Positions 1-10,889 of a DNA stretch of 61,500 nucleotides are shown piece by piece (position 1 is the stretch's first letter; the number at the start of each line of letters is the position of its first letter). The stretch comes from Symbiodinium natans (Eukaryota; Sar; Dinophyceae; Suessiales; Symbiodiniaceae), in the NCBI GenBank assembly GCA_905221605.1, contig CAJNDS010000224.1, forward strand, positions 452,585 through 514,084, in the 5' to 3' direction. The position numbers were made by a program, and so were the translations under genes. Below the pieces are notes generated by a model, which saw only the letters and a list, made by a program, of their open reading frames with translations, did not search any database and had not been told where the DNA came from.

Positions 1-57
1 GAATACTTCCAGAATTCTGAAGCCAGGCAGACCAGTGCGAACCAGTGCAAACCCTAC

Positions 58-128
58 CCGAGAGTCTCCTTGCCACTGTTGATGGCAATCAGCCAATCCG
101 CGATCTCGCCCAGGTCATCCTCCTCGAC
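58..128 (-). CDS. Isolated 71-nt exon of an unidentified gene
   Basis: On the minus strand an AG|G acceptor precedes base 128 and a GT donor follows base 58. The frame between them reads an acidic segment beginning VEEDDLGEIADWL and ending NSGKETLG, with natural amino-acid composition. No family is recognised. The rest of this gene would lie to the left of the window (downstream) and somewhere in 0.13-4.6 kb (upstream). The support is the splice pattern and composition only. Confidence 0.4.
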
Positions 129-1714
129 CTAACTTCGATGCTTGCTCTGCCATGAACACACCACCGTCATGCACAAGAGTGTTTCTGCACTAGGTATGGA
201 CAACGAGGAATCAAAAAACACTTGTGGGACAAAAACTGGCCCCAAGCTGGCTCTGGGGCTGCCGAAATGATTGAACTTCCGCACAGGTCGCCAGTTGTCG
301 CGTGATTTTTCGCAACATGCTTGACAGCGCTAGTCGTCGTGCACACACACACAACACCGACTGACTGAACGGCGAATCACATCTGACGCTTTGGCAAGCT
401 GGCAACACTTTCGCGATAGATAGACATGCACATGTGCTCTGGACATACAGATGGTAAGCCTGCTCAGCCAGTGTCCAAGGCCAAGTTACGAGGGTCTCCC
501 TTGGGGCATAATGTCGCCGCTGCGTTCCGCAAGCAATCAGCCAAATCACCTGCAAGAACCGATTGGAAAGCCTGAAGGCCTTGTGTGTTGAGCTGCCTCC
601 CCAACCCCCCGAGCCCCCGAAACTACACACTTCGGTGCTGGGCGCAACCTCCGGTGGGACGCCGGGGAACATCCCGTGACGCAGGATGCAGATGAACTGG
701 TCCTGGAGCTCAACTCGGGTGAAATTCTACTGGGCTCCAATCGTACACCTCCCTCTTCCAACCATCGACTTCGACCAAAAGCTTCGAAGCCCTCATGGCC
801 ACCAGGCTCCGTCAACGTGGACAAGTTCTCGCGAAACGGACGCAAAGCATTACCTGCAGGTGGTTGCTTCTGCGAGTTGTGGAACGAGCTGTAGACTGCA
901 AGGTGTACGCGATTCTGCTGAAGGCCCCTGCCTTTGGCGAGAACTTTCTCAACCAAGTCCAGCGAGACCTCTCACGGTGCTCTACAGTGTGCTGGCTACC
1001 GTATCTCTCAAGAAAAGCGTGCCGAAATGCGGCCAATTACCCAAAGAACCCCAATACGAGGGTCGGTCGGCCAAGGCGCCATTGCAACCTTTACGCCGGC
1101 ACCATCCGCTGGCTTGATGTCCTTAGGACATCAGTTGGAAGGAGCATGAAGGAGCCTATTATGCTTTCTGAACCCTCTCGAAGCAACCCTTCTTAGCACT
1201 TCGAGGGGCCATGCGGAGCCAGCCAGAAAGATTGGTCTGCTTCTGGCTGTTGAGGCAGCTAATGGGGCACAGGTTGTAGATGTTCTGGACCTCGTCCTCA
1301 CGATTTAGGAAATCCAGGAGGACCGCAGCAATCTAGAGTCTAGAGCGGAACAACAGACAGGCCACCAAAGATCCGCCAGTCCTTTAGGGGGCCTTGAGCA
1401 GTCTTTGCGTCCATGGACACACAATCATCAAGATCATCATTTGGGTCGCTCGCCGACTTTCCTGCCTGCAACGCATCACACAGAGAGCCAAATGCACCAC
1501 GCAAAGCACAACAACACGGAAGAAACCCCACAAAGCTCATGACATTCGGAGCGGGCTCGCGTCGGAACGCGTGTGCCTTGGGCTTGTAGGGCTCTGCAAG
1601 CTCGTGCAGGCCAAGCATGCCAGGAATGTTGAGCGCGCTCCCAGGCCCGGCATCCGTGTCCTTGGGCTGAAGCTCTCCAAAAGCAACTTTTTTAAGCCAG
1701 GCATTTCGAAAGGT
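129..1714. other. No gene confidently recognised
   Basis: Several overlapping open frames lie on both strands around 0.55-1.2 kb. The plus-strand frame near 795-1196 has fairly natural composition, but no frame shows a recognisable domain, convincing splice sites or continuity with a neighbour. I therefore leave it unannotated. A degraded element or an intron is possible. Confidence 0.5.
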
Positions 1715-2095
1715 CTGCATATGTGTGTGCGCGCGTGTGCGCGCGTGTGCGCGTGTGTTCGCGTGTGCGCGTGTGCTTGCGCGCGCGCGTGCGTGTGCGT
1801 GTGTGCGTGTGCGCGTGTGTGCGTGTGTGCGTGTGTGCGTGTGTGCGTGTGTGCGTGTGTGCGTGTGTGCGTGTGTGCGTGTGTGCGCGTGTGCGTGTGC
1901 GTGTGCGTGTGCAAGTGCGTGTGCGTGTGCGTGTGGGTGTGGGTGTGGGTGTGGGTGTGGGTGTGTGTGTGTGTGTATGTGTGTATGTGTGTATGTGTGT
2001 GTGTGTGTGTGTCTGCATGTCTGCGTGTCTGCGTGCCTGCGTCTCTGTGTCTCTGTATCTCTGTGTCTCTGTGTCTGTGTCTGTGTCTGTCAGCA
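1715..2095. repeat. (TG/CG)n microsatellite with drifting sub-motifs
   Basis: About 380 bases of alternating purine-pyrimidine repeat. It starts as GCGCGTGT, becomes GTGTGTGC, then GTGTGG, then GTGTGTAT, and ends in TCTGTGTC units. The long cysteine/valine-rich and histidine/threonine-rich frames across it are translations of the repeat and not genes. Alternating purine-pyrimidine DNA of this length can form Z-DNA. Confidence 0.95.
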
Positions 2096-2409
2096 GCGAC
2101 CTCATCTCTACTCGGATCCTGCACACACCCGCAAAGGACGCACATCCGTGCAGGGTACGTTCATCACGAGGTCTTGCAACAGCTGATGGATTTCATGCAG
2201 GCTGATCCTTCCCTCGCCTGGGCGTCACACACCCGCAAAAGGACGCACCATGCATCCGAGAGTCTGGTGCGCAGCCGATGCAGATGCGAACCGCGCCAGA
2301 CAAGACCACGAGCATCGGGACCTGGCCGAGACACTGCACCGGACAGTGTGCCCGTTCTCAGGTTCAGCTTGAGCTTTGGAACCACGGAAGTTGCATCTTT
2401 CACCACTAA

Positions 2410-2737
2410 TCGTGCCACCAAAGCAAAGAAAGCCTTCGAAGACTTGCAAGTGTAAAACTCCAATCTTAAAGGAACGATGAGGAATTAACAAATATGGATC
2501 ATACTGGGCCTGGTCGGAGAAGACAATCTCCTCGTGGCCTTCGTATCGCCTGCACATCGCCTTCGCGTAGCTGAGCTTCGCTAACTTCCCGCTGCGCTGC
2601 ACTTTGCCTCTTTGCCTTCCCACTGCTTCCAAAAACGCACCCTGAAGCCCTGAAGTCCCACATCCAACTTCGGAGACCTTCTTGGCGATCTGCTTTATCA
2701 AGACCTCCTCACACTTTGTGCACGAGGACAGCTTCAT
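2410..2737 (-). CDS. Candidate exon(s), unidentified protein
   Basis: A minus-strand frame of about 109 residues with natural composition. It begins MKLSSCTKCEEVLIKQIAKK and contains a CxxC pair, and continues through a basic stretch to a hydrophobic end near 2410. No family is recognised. The frame has no stop over more than 300 bases beside a microsatellite, but this window has many chance open frames, so the call is weak. Confidence 0.3.
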
Positions 2738-4681
2738 GCCACGTGCTCACTTGCAACACATCATAAATAGCGCACTGAGCCTGAATGGAGTAGGCTACTG
2801 TTTCTCACGGTCCCGGTGACTGCCCCGGTTACTGTCCCGCTTGTCCATGCAGCCTCTTGAGAACGCTCTTCTTACCTCTTGAGTCTCTGTGAGTCTCTGC
2901 TCGGTCCTCGCATCCCTGAAAGATCGGCACCCTGGCGACTCAAACGAGTTCGTACGGTTGGGTCATGAGCCATGCGCCATGCGACTCTCAGCTTATCTGA
3001 AAGACAGATTTCCTGCTTCACCCGAGGCAACAAAGGCAACGGAATGGAAAGTTCATAAAAAGTCCATAGGAAGTCCACATATTCCGGTTGAAAGCGCCAG
3101 GGCCACGATGCCAGCGACGTTTCCAGAAGTTTCGCCTGTCCAGCTGACAGAGATTCAGGCGGCGGCTTCACACGATCCAGAATCCCATCAAGCACGCCAA
3201 GCACTCTGAAAACCATCTTCGAATCATCCTGACAAGTTTGACGTCTCTCGAGCCGCCTCTTGGTCGTTGATCTTTTCGGCATCCATGGCCGCAAACCTTG
3301 GTGCCGGAGCAGCTGCGGAATGCAGGAAGGAAAGAAGGGAGGGAGGAGTGGAGGAAGGAAGGAACCAGTGCTCTTGTCTTTGAGATGTGGCTCACGTAGG
3401 ACCCGGGCGGCGGCCCGCGCCACCGACTTCGTGGGCCCAGAGAGCTCTAAGTCATGCCCGGCACCCTTGGGGTGGGGACAATTTCTCGGTTTAAAATGCA
3501 GAGGCTGAGAGTCACTGACCGGTTGGGTCACATTTGAGGCGCCATGACTTGCACCAGTTGCTCTTACTCTCCGTGCGAGTGGTCTGGCTGTGTGCTTTGG
3601 TGCTGCGCGCTGGCTGTGCGGCTGGGTGGTGAAATTTCGATGGGAGGTGTGAGGCTGGGGTGGGGGGGGAAATGTCATCTTCAGGGACTTTGCAGCCAAA
3701 GGATGTCAGCATGCCGGCACCACTGTGCAAAGCTGCCACTCGCTGGCACCACATGCAGTGCATTCACATGTCCCTCAAATCTCTCTAGAGTCAGGAGCCG
3801 CAGTCAAGTCGGTCCTTTTCTCGGTCATTTTTGTTTTTTGCTTGTATCTGCGGGTGCAGACGTGTAGAGCTGCGTAGAGCTTGGAGCATGAGATAACTTT
3901 GGCTCCAGTGACCAAAGCATCCACGAGATCTTCTTCCAATGGATCCGGAAGGGTTCCAGCATCCAAACAAAAGATTGGATGTAGTTCAACCATACTTCAA
4001 CCACTCCCTTGCGCTCAAACCCTTGGAAAAAATGGAGTGCCTGATGGGCTCATGTGGATATCTCCCGGCGAATCTTTGGGCTGTTTTACTGGCAAGCAAA
4101 GCAACCCATGGTGCTCCCGCTACAGCGGGCTTGGCCCATGCTTCTCCGCTTTGAAGGCTTCCGTCGCTGCCGATTCGGGTAGATAGCCACACTCCAAAAC
4201 TCCTGGAGCCCAGTCGTATTGAAGCTCTGAAGGGCCTTCAGAGCAAGTGCGCCAAGCGCGAGCCACGAGCCATCAAAGTTAGTGATGCTCGCGTGATGCT
4301 CGCACATTCTGCCTGGACCTGGGCATTGCAGGGGCATTGCAGGGGCTTCAAGTAGGCGTTTGAGAGCTTGAGAGGGCTGCTGTGCGCTTTGAAATCGGGT
4401 GCCTCAACGTGCCTAATGAAGTCTTCTCTGAGCACCCCGCTACTTCCAACAGAGTGCCGAGTGACCGGCCGTCACTTCTTACTTCTCGCTGCCGCGCAGC
4501 GCGCTCTGCAGGACAGGAGGAGCGAGTGCAAGGAGGTTTCTGTGCAGAAGGCACGTTGCACATGCAGCTGGCCGGGCCGGAACAACTTCGGACCACTCAA
4601 CGAGTACTACGACTATAGCGACTACCGCGTGGGAAGGGCTAGTGCTGCTCAGGCTACACACCAGTGCAATGGCCAAGGCAC
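2738..4681. other. Mostly non-coding or intronic; weak exon candidates
   Basis: Minus-strand segments near 3870-4040 (containing DPLEEDLVDALVTGAKVI) and 4200-4300 (containing DGSWLALGALALKAL) look protein-like. They do not join to each other or to a known family. The missing last exon of the Mpv17-type gene should also lie here. Nothing else is recognised. Confidence 0.4.
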
Positions 4682-7600
4682 CAGGATCATGGTCCAGGCA
4701 AGACTGACACTGTGGTTCAGCGGTAGTCTCATCCAGATGGGCACCTTTCCCGCTGGTTCTCTCAGTAGGAACATGGAACTCCACATGGCACTTCGCGGGG
4801 CTTGGAAGAGTTGCAAAAGCTCCCAGTCAGGCTTTGCCATGGCATCGCAAGCGAAGCTGGGCGAAACGCCGCATAGATGATCAGGTCGAAAGGGACCTTT
4901 CAGGACATCCGCACAACACCGTCCTAAACTCGGTGGTCTCCACTCAAGTTCACTCAAGTGCACATGGAAACTCACGGGTGCGGAGCCCACAGAGCCCACA
5001 TGTAGAGGTTGTCCTGGACGGCATTCCTGGGCGTGGGATTTCTTTTGGGCGTGCTGGACCTTGCAAGCTTTGCTGTGTTGGGGCAAATTTGGTGCTTTGA
5101 TGTGCTTTTTTCCCTTTGCCACGCAGAAGCCATGGCCCCCCCTCTGCCTCCAGTACTTGGCCAGCGCACGGGAGACGAGGGGCTCGGCCGGTGCCGGCGC
5201 CTTTTTGCAGGATTTGTCACCCCACCGCGACGACTTGTTTTGGCTCTTCTTCTGCCTCAACTTCCTCCTTCAATCTCCTTAATCTTCTTCTCCTCTTCCT
5301 TCCAGCACGTTTTTTTTTGTTCTCTCTCTCTCTCCCTTTTGCAGGGGCTGTACCCCCCACCCGCCAACCTCGATCCCAGTCTACACAAGTGAAAAAATCG
5401 CACGCCAAAATAGAGGCACGGCGAACACGGATCTTCCGGGAGACAAACGTGAAGTGTCTAACTTCAGTGAAACTGCGTGTAGTAGACTGCTAGGACAAGA
5501 TTTCACGGAATCTGCAACAAGGGGCAAACGAATGCGCTGCCAGAACGCCCTGCACCTGCCAGCTTTGTCGGTTTGCACCCACGACATCCAGCACGACCAC
5601 CTTAATCTTTACCAGGTCGGCTTTCTGCTTTGTCAGCGCCCTGCTTGTTGGAGTGGTGGAGTTCTCCTCATCGGAAGGTTGGGCTTTCGCCCTTCGCCCC
5701 CATGCGGCCCTCTTGCTCCCCCCAACCTTCCTGGATGTTCTCCGGCTTCATATCGTTTGCCCCGCGGCTTCGACGGCGTCTCGCGCATCTTCGCTGTGGG
5801 AACTTTTCGCGGCCTTCCTCGCCCGGCCCTTCTTGCAGAAATCCTCTCCGAAGAGGCATGTCACGCAGAAGTGGGCCGATGCATGACGAATCGACCCCTC
5901 CGGCTCTCAGGGTACTTGATTGGCACATAATTGTCACATAATTCTTCGGTTGTACTGTTGTCCCCCCCTTGAACCTCGTCTTCCTGCTCGTTGGAGTTGG
6001 TTTCAGTCGTCCCCTCCTAGCGTTCCCCACTCCACGAAGCATCGGGACGCTCTTCTTCATCCCTCTGCCCAGCCCACACACATGGCCTGCGGCGCCAAGG
6101 GTTTCTACTAGTTTCTGGGTTACGTGCGTCGGACCGGCAGGTTCAAGAGCGACTCGACAAACTTGATCCCGCAAGCGCCCAGATGTTGTTTGTTCCCCTG
6201 CGTCCAGCTCCTCCTCCTCGATTTGTGTCTGCGACACGTGCCAACCCAAGACGCAGTCAACTCCTCCTCCTCCTCCTCCTGGGCTTCCCCCCCACAGCTG
6301 CCTTGACCGGCCTCCAGGCCACGACGGTTCCTGCTGGGCGGCGTTGGCGCGCTAGTCAGTCCACCTCCCCATCCGTGCAACGGAAAGCACACCTTGCATC
6401 CTTTGTCAAAGTCATACTCGTCCCGGCTACTTCATCCGCGGTCTTTGCGAGCATCGGGGGCGCTCTCCTCTGGCCTCCTTGTATGAACGGCCTGCCTATA
6501 TCGCGCTCAGGGTTTTGTCGCCGTTCGCGAACTCATGGTGCTTCCTCCAACTTCCACCGTGGCCCCCCTCCTCTGCGGGGACACGCTCCTCCATCTCAGC
6601 CCCTTGACCACCTACCTTCACCACGAGGGTGCCCTCCCCAACAGAAACTGAGACTCTGTCTGTGGTCGTGGCCAAACTGAAGCTCCCCAACTCCTCGATC
6701 TTGAGCCATAATGCTCATTTCGGCCTGCCTCTGCCGCCCTTGCCTTCCCCCATCTCCCCCGTCTCCCCACCCCTTCCAGCCTGGCTGCTGGCGGTGACGG
6801 TGTTGATACCCTCCTATCACGCACATACCCCCACGGTGAAGGCCCCGAACTTCAGAACTGAGACAAGGCGCAGCACAACATCCGACATTGCGACACTGCG
6901 ACGCAGCTGAACAGTGCTCAATGTTTCGGAACGAGACGATACCTCCTCACGATGCGGCTCCGGCATCCGGTATTTTTCGGCAGTCCTTGATGACATAGAA
7001 GACGGGGAAGTACACAAACGTGTAGTGGACAAAGTTGTCCAAGCACGTCTGTGGGATGTGGAGCTAGCGGCTAGGAAGAACTCTGAGGAGAATGTGGAGA
7101 ACACAGTAAACACAGCCACAGGCCGGCCTGCTTAACTAGATCCATCTGGCCCGCTCGGTCCTTCAGCTTCTCTGCCTTCAAACGAGCGCAAAGAGTCCCA
7201 GGGCATCCCTCCTTCCCTCCTTCCTCTACTCACGCTATATTCCTTTTCGAAGGTGGCAGATCCTGCTCCACTCAATCCACTCAATCCACTCAATCCACTT
7301 CGTCCACTTACTCCACTTACTCCACTTATCCTCAAAGATTTTAATGGCCTAAGGCCCAGGCGAAGGGGAGGTTGGCGAAGCGGATGGCATGGGGGCAGAG
7401 GCGGGTGAACAAGGTCACGTAGATGAACCCTGGCGCTTCAAGGAAGGAGACGGGGGTTCAGTGCTCCCCCGTCTTGCTTCTGATTCTTCAGTTAGGACTC
7501 TGTAAGGATCTCCTGAGGCTCACTTCTGAAAAAAAAAAGCCTCTTAAGGGCTTCAAAGGGCGGCCAAGGCCACATTGTATTATGCCGAGGTAGGCGAAGC

Positions 7601-8060
7601 CGAAGGCAGTGAAAGCACCGTTCCTCCACAGGCAAGGGCAACTCATTTTGGCAAGAAAACTGTTTCGCAAACATTGGCAGAATTTTGCTGGTATGTCTAA
7701 AATGAAGCTCCTCTGCCAGTCCACCTTCTCTTTGCCCTCGGCCTTCTGCACCTTCGCGCGTAATTCAAGCCTTTGACGCTCGTGGTCCCACAGAGCTTCG
7801 AAGCGAACGGAGCTGAGGCTGTGGGCTATGAGGTCGGCTACGGACGTCTTGACCTTACCGCGCGCGCAGAGAATCAGCTTGCTGGCTTAAAATCGGCTCA
7901 AACTCCTCCCAAATATAGCCTGTCAACCTGTCAACACGCGACTTTTCCCTCCCTCTCCGCCAAGGTACGGTTGCGACGATCACGTTCGTTGCAAAGGGCT
8001 GACGCTTTGGAAACGTCGTGATGGCTCCCCAGAGGCCATCGTACCTCCAGTTTGGGACAG
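4682..8060 (-). CDS. Mpv17/PMP22-family membrane protein, at least ten exons
   Basis: Mpv17/PMP22 proteins are four-helix proteins of mitochondrial, peroxisomal or plastid membranes. Exons in transcription order: about 8060-7969, 7853-7711, 7623-7574, 7429-7356, 7175-7128, 7048-about 6986, 5200-5148, 5026-4987, 4896-4870 (27 nt) and 4744-4682. Joined in frame they give the family pattern: PFATNVIVATVKTSVADLIA near the N terminus, GAFTAFGFAYLGIIQWFIYV, AEKLKDRAGQMDLVKQ, then CLDNFVHYTFVYFPVFYVIK (the DN.VH..F.YFPVFY signature). The C-terminal block reads RNAVQDNLYMWALWVP, then LIIYAVPIWMRLPLNHSVSL and AWTMIL. Donors are GT, GA, GT, GC, GC, (uncertain, probably GA), GC, GC, GC, GT. The first exon's start, the join between exons 6 and 7, and the last exon are not settled. 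The 1.8-kb intron 5201-6985 holds unrelated candidate sequence. Organelle cannot be assigned without the N terminus. Confidence 0.88.
5660..5905 (-). other. Basic open frames inside an Mpv17-gene intron
   Basis: Within the large intron, minus-strand frames are open and rich in Lys, Arg and Ala; one contains GEDFCKKGRARKAAKSSHSE and another KVGGSKRAAWGRRAKAQPSD. All six frames are long here because the segment is GC-rich, so this may be chance. An insertion or a nested gene cannot be excluded. Confidence 0.2.
6626..6716 (-). other. Possible relict spliced-leader fragment with short open frame
   Basis: Bases 6716-6700 on the minus strand read GAGCATTATGGCTCAAG. This matches the 3' part of the conserved dinoflagellate spliced leader (ending ATTTTGGCTCAAG) with one mismatch in 13. 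It is followed at once by an open frame reading IEELGSFSLATTTDRVSVSV and onward to about 6626, where a GT donor-like site occurs. It lies within an intron of the Mpv17-type gene, on the same strand. A retroposed, once trans-spliced cDNA would look like this. The match is short. Confidence 0.35.
7260..7325. repeat. Short tandem repeat CACTCAATC / CACTTACTC
   Basis: About seven copies of a 9-nt unit (CCACTCAAT, later CCACTTACT) lie in the intron between exons at 7429-7356 and 7175-7128 of the Mpv17-type gene. Confidence 0.85.
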
Positions 8061-8664
8061 CGGGGGGCAGTCCCTCTCTCTCCCTCTCTCCCCACCCCCA
8101 CTCTGGCCCCAACTTGCACACGATATGCCGGATTCTCCCCCCCCCCCCCGACCCCCCATGGCCTGGCCCATGAACATGACGAGACGACCCCCCCCGAAGT
8201 TTCAGGGACATCCCAAACATCCCACCGTTTTTTGAGGCTGGGCTTTTCGATTCTCCCAGGCCCGGGCTGGATGTCGTGGGAGATGCCATCACCTGCGAAA
8301 GGGACGTGAAGTGCTGGTGGAAAGACTCCCTTGCCTGCTGTGCTGGAGTCCCTCGGCCTTTGGCGTCAAGTCGCGGCCTGGATGCCTGGCACGTGGAGGT
8401 GCTCTCAAGAAAGGCCCTGAAACGGAACTCGTTGGCATTTTGCTCTGATTCCCCGGGGCCAGAAGAGAGAGGCTTCCTATGACTTCAAAGAACACGCAGA
8501 CGTCCGCCTGGTAGGTGCGGCGTCCGCGCTGCTGCCAGGTCTGGGCTCGATCACACCTGCGACGAGGACTGCAGTCATTTAAGTTCGAAAAGGAGGGACC
8601 AGCATGTCTTCAACAATGACTTGTGCAGGAGGCATGTGCTCCCAAAAGCACCAATTAAGAATAT

Positions 8665-8763
8665 GGGGGCACAGGGAAAACCACGTTTGGGAGAAAACCC
8701 TGTGCTCCACACTGCAGAAGTGCCGTCGTGTAGCACCCCGAAAGAATGACGTGTGATCCTCAT
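8665..8763. repeat. Dispersed repeat, copy 1
   Basis: This roughly 100-base segment (GGGGGCACAGGGAAAACCAC onward) recurs at 41618-41725 in the same orientation with a handful of substitutions and small indels. It includes the shared cores CCACGTTTGGGAG and GCAGAAGTGCCGTCGTGT, and both end in AATGACGTGTGAT-CTCA. No coding capacity is convincing. A short non-autonomous element or a fragment of a larger dispersed repeat is likely. Confidence 0.8.
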
Positions 8764-9164
8764 GGAGTCGTGATCCGCGAGCCATCCAGCGGCGGACCCC
8801 TTGAAACAACAGCCCCCGACCCCAGACCGGAACCCCGGAACCCAAGCCCAGAACCCGGCCCGAACACGCCCACCAGCCCCGAAGAACCCGAAAACAGGCG
8901 GCGCTCACTGCGCGATCTCAGGAGTTCGAAAATTTCAGGGAAGGGGACGAGAGGGCAAAAGCAGGAGGATCATGGAAAACATGGTCGATGTCAAGGACTC
9001 CTGTGTCTCCAGTGCGTGGCCTGCCCACCCTGGCTGGAAAACGATGCGCGGCCCGCAGCATACCGGGAGCCGAAGGCCTGTGACGGCTTTCCAACGTTGG
9101 AATTTCTCAAGGCTCTATAGCCGAAGCTTCACAGTCGCATTCTGAGCTGCGTACCCAAGGCCGC

Positions 9165-9345
9165 CAAAAGGCTGCTGCCTCGGCCTCCCAGCTCCTTGAA
9201 CTCCTTGCGAGGATCAAAGTCCTTGATGGTTAAACGGCAGCGTGATGACCAGCGTAGCCCGTGCAGGCCCGCGCACGCTTTCAGGGATCATGCGGACTGC
9301 GCGACCGCGCTTGAATAGGGGAATGAGCTGTGGCCGGTTCGACAT
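9165..9345 (-). CDS. Candidate exons, possibly 3' end of the 11-19 kb membrane protein gene
   Basis: Two minus-strand protein-like segments adjoin in different frames. Bases about 9345-9245 contain PLFKRGRAVRMIPESV and 9228-9165 contain DFDPRKEFKELGGRGSSL. An AAG|G acceptor precedes the second, but the gap to the first is too small for an intron, so one of the two is wrong or a frameshift is present. No family is recognised. Their position makes them candidates for downstream exons of the next gene to the right. Confidence 0.3.
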
Positions 9346-10889
9346 TCTGGAAGTTGTAGGTATTGGAAGCTCAATATGTCAAACTGCAAGAATCCTAGCA
9401 CATCATGCCCGAACACAAAACCCTAATCGGAATTCCATCAAAGACCTCACAAAGAACCGTAAGGAAGATCCAAACTGGAGGCAGAAAACCCAGAACTGTC
9501 AATCCCAAACCCGAACCTACAGAATATCTTGGGGGGGCTCATGGTAGAACCTAATTAGACCCCAAGCCCTACACGCCGACCCAGAAGAAGCCCCTAGACA
9601 CCCAAAACATTCCGAAACCCTACCCCCCCTCCCCAAACAAAACACAACAAAGATGAGCCACCCTAAACGCCGAACGCAAAACCGCGAGAACATGAAAACC
9701 CTCTTGAAGATGCGCGCGGCTCGCAAACTACTGCGAATAGATGTGCGAAGCCGAAAATCCCATGCAGACTCCGTTTGCACAGGCTCCTCCTTTTTGCTGC
9801 CTCTCCGCCACTTTGACAATCTCCCCGGAAGGGTGAAGCAAATGGAGTGAGACTCTGAAACGCTCGATGCACTGCAGATGGAATGAGATGCTCAGCGCGA
9901 CGCTCCCTGCGATGCTCTATTTGCTCATGTCTCCCCCCATGTCCCCGTTCTCATTGCTGAGGAGATGCCATCCTCTTGGCTGCACCTGAACATCTCAAAA
10001 AGGCTCTCACTACGGGCCCTTAGCTTGGGGGGGGCGGGGCACCTTCAGAGTTGCCATTCTCTTCTGCTGACGCCGTTCTTACAGTAGACCCAGATATACA
10101 AAGTACCTTCCGTATATCCGGTAGATTCAGTACGTACTTCACTTAGTGTTCAAGGCACCGCGTGGCTCTGATCCGAGGGGCAGCGTAGTAGTTGGAATCC
10201 TCGAAGTGGCAGTTCGCCTCTTTGTTGGCCCTGCAAAGAGGCTGAAACTGGGTTGTAAGTGGGTGGTGGGTTTTGGGGGCAAAGCTCCGCTGTGTGTCAG
10301 TCACATGAACATCGTTTCCCGAAAGTGCCTGAAAAGTGGACGGATTGCTTGCGTTCGCAATTTCGTGTGTCACATGGATACATGGGCGGTTTCCCCACGT
10401 TGCCCTGCCGAGTTCTCCAGTCCGGCCACGGATTCTCGGGCAATGTTTCTTGTTCCCCAAGGTGCTCCGCGAAGTGGCGCTTTCCCGGTGAGTCTGTCGT
10501 TCTTGGACAGCTGCTGCGGACGGAGACGGACGGAGACACATCCGGACAGATAGTTTTCGATGTCATGAAGTCTGTGTTCGATGTCCGGACGGATTTTTCC
10601 GATCTCTGGAGGTGGGGGGAGGGGGGGTACCTTGTGATGTCATGGTCTTTTGTCGATGTTATCTTTCGATGTTATGGAGCTTGTTTGATGTCCGGACGTC
10701 TTTTTTCGAGACCCCCAGAATGTGGCCGGCCAGTCCAGCCGCCTTCAGGCCCATCAAACCCCCCAAATCCATTCAGAAACCTCAGCAGATGTTCCCGGCC
10801 AGGAACATAGAAGCCTTAGAAGCAGAGATGCGTTGGGCAGCTAACAACAGCTGTCGGCAAGAAAGGCAGCCGCTGCATGACTCGGTCCG

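Noticed and set aside
1537-2455. Long Cys/Val-rich (plus) and His/Thr-rich (minus) open frames
   Set aside because: They translate the (TG/CG)n microsatellite and have no domain; flanking parts are unrelated.
5454-5941. Plus-strand frames of 77-158 residues
   Set aside because: They lie inside an intron of the minus-strand Mpv17-type gene, in GC-rich DNA open in nearly all frames.
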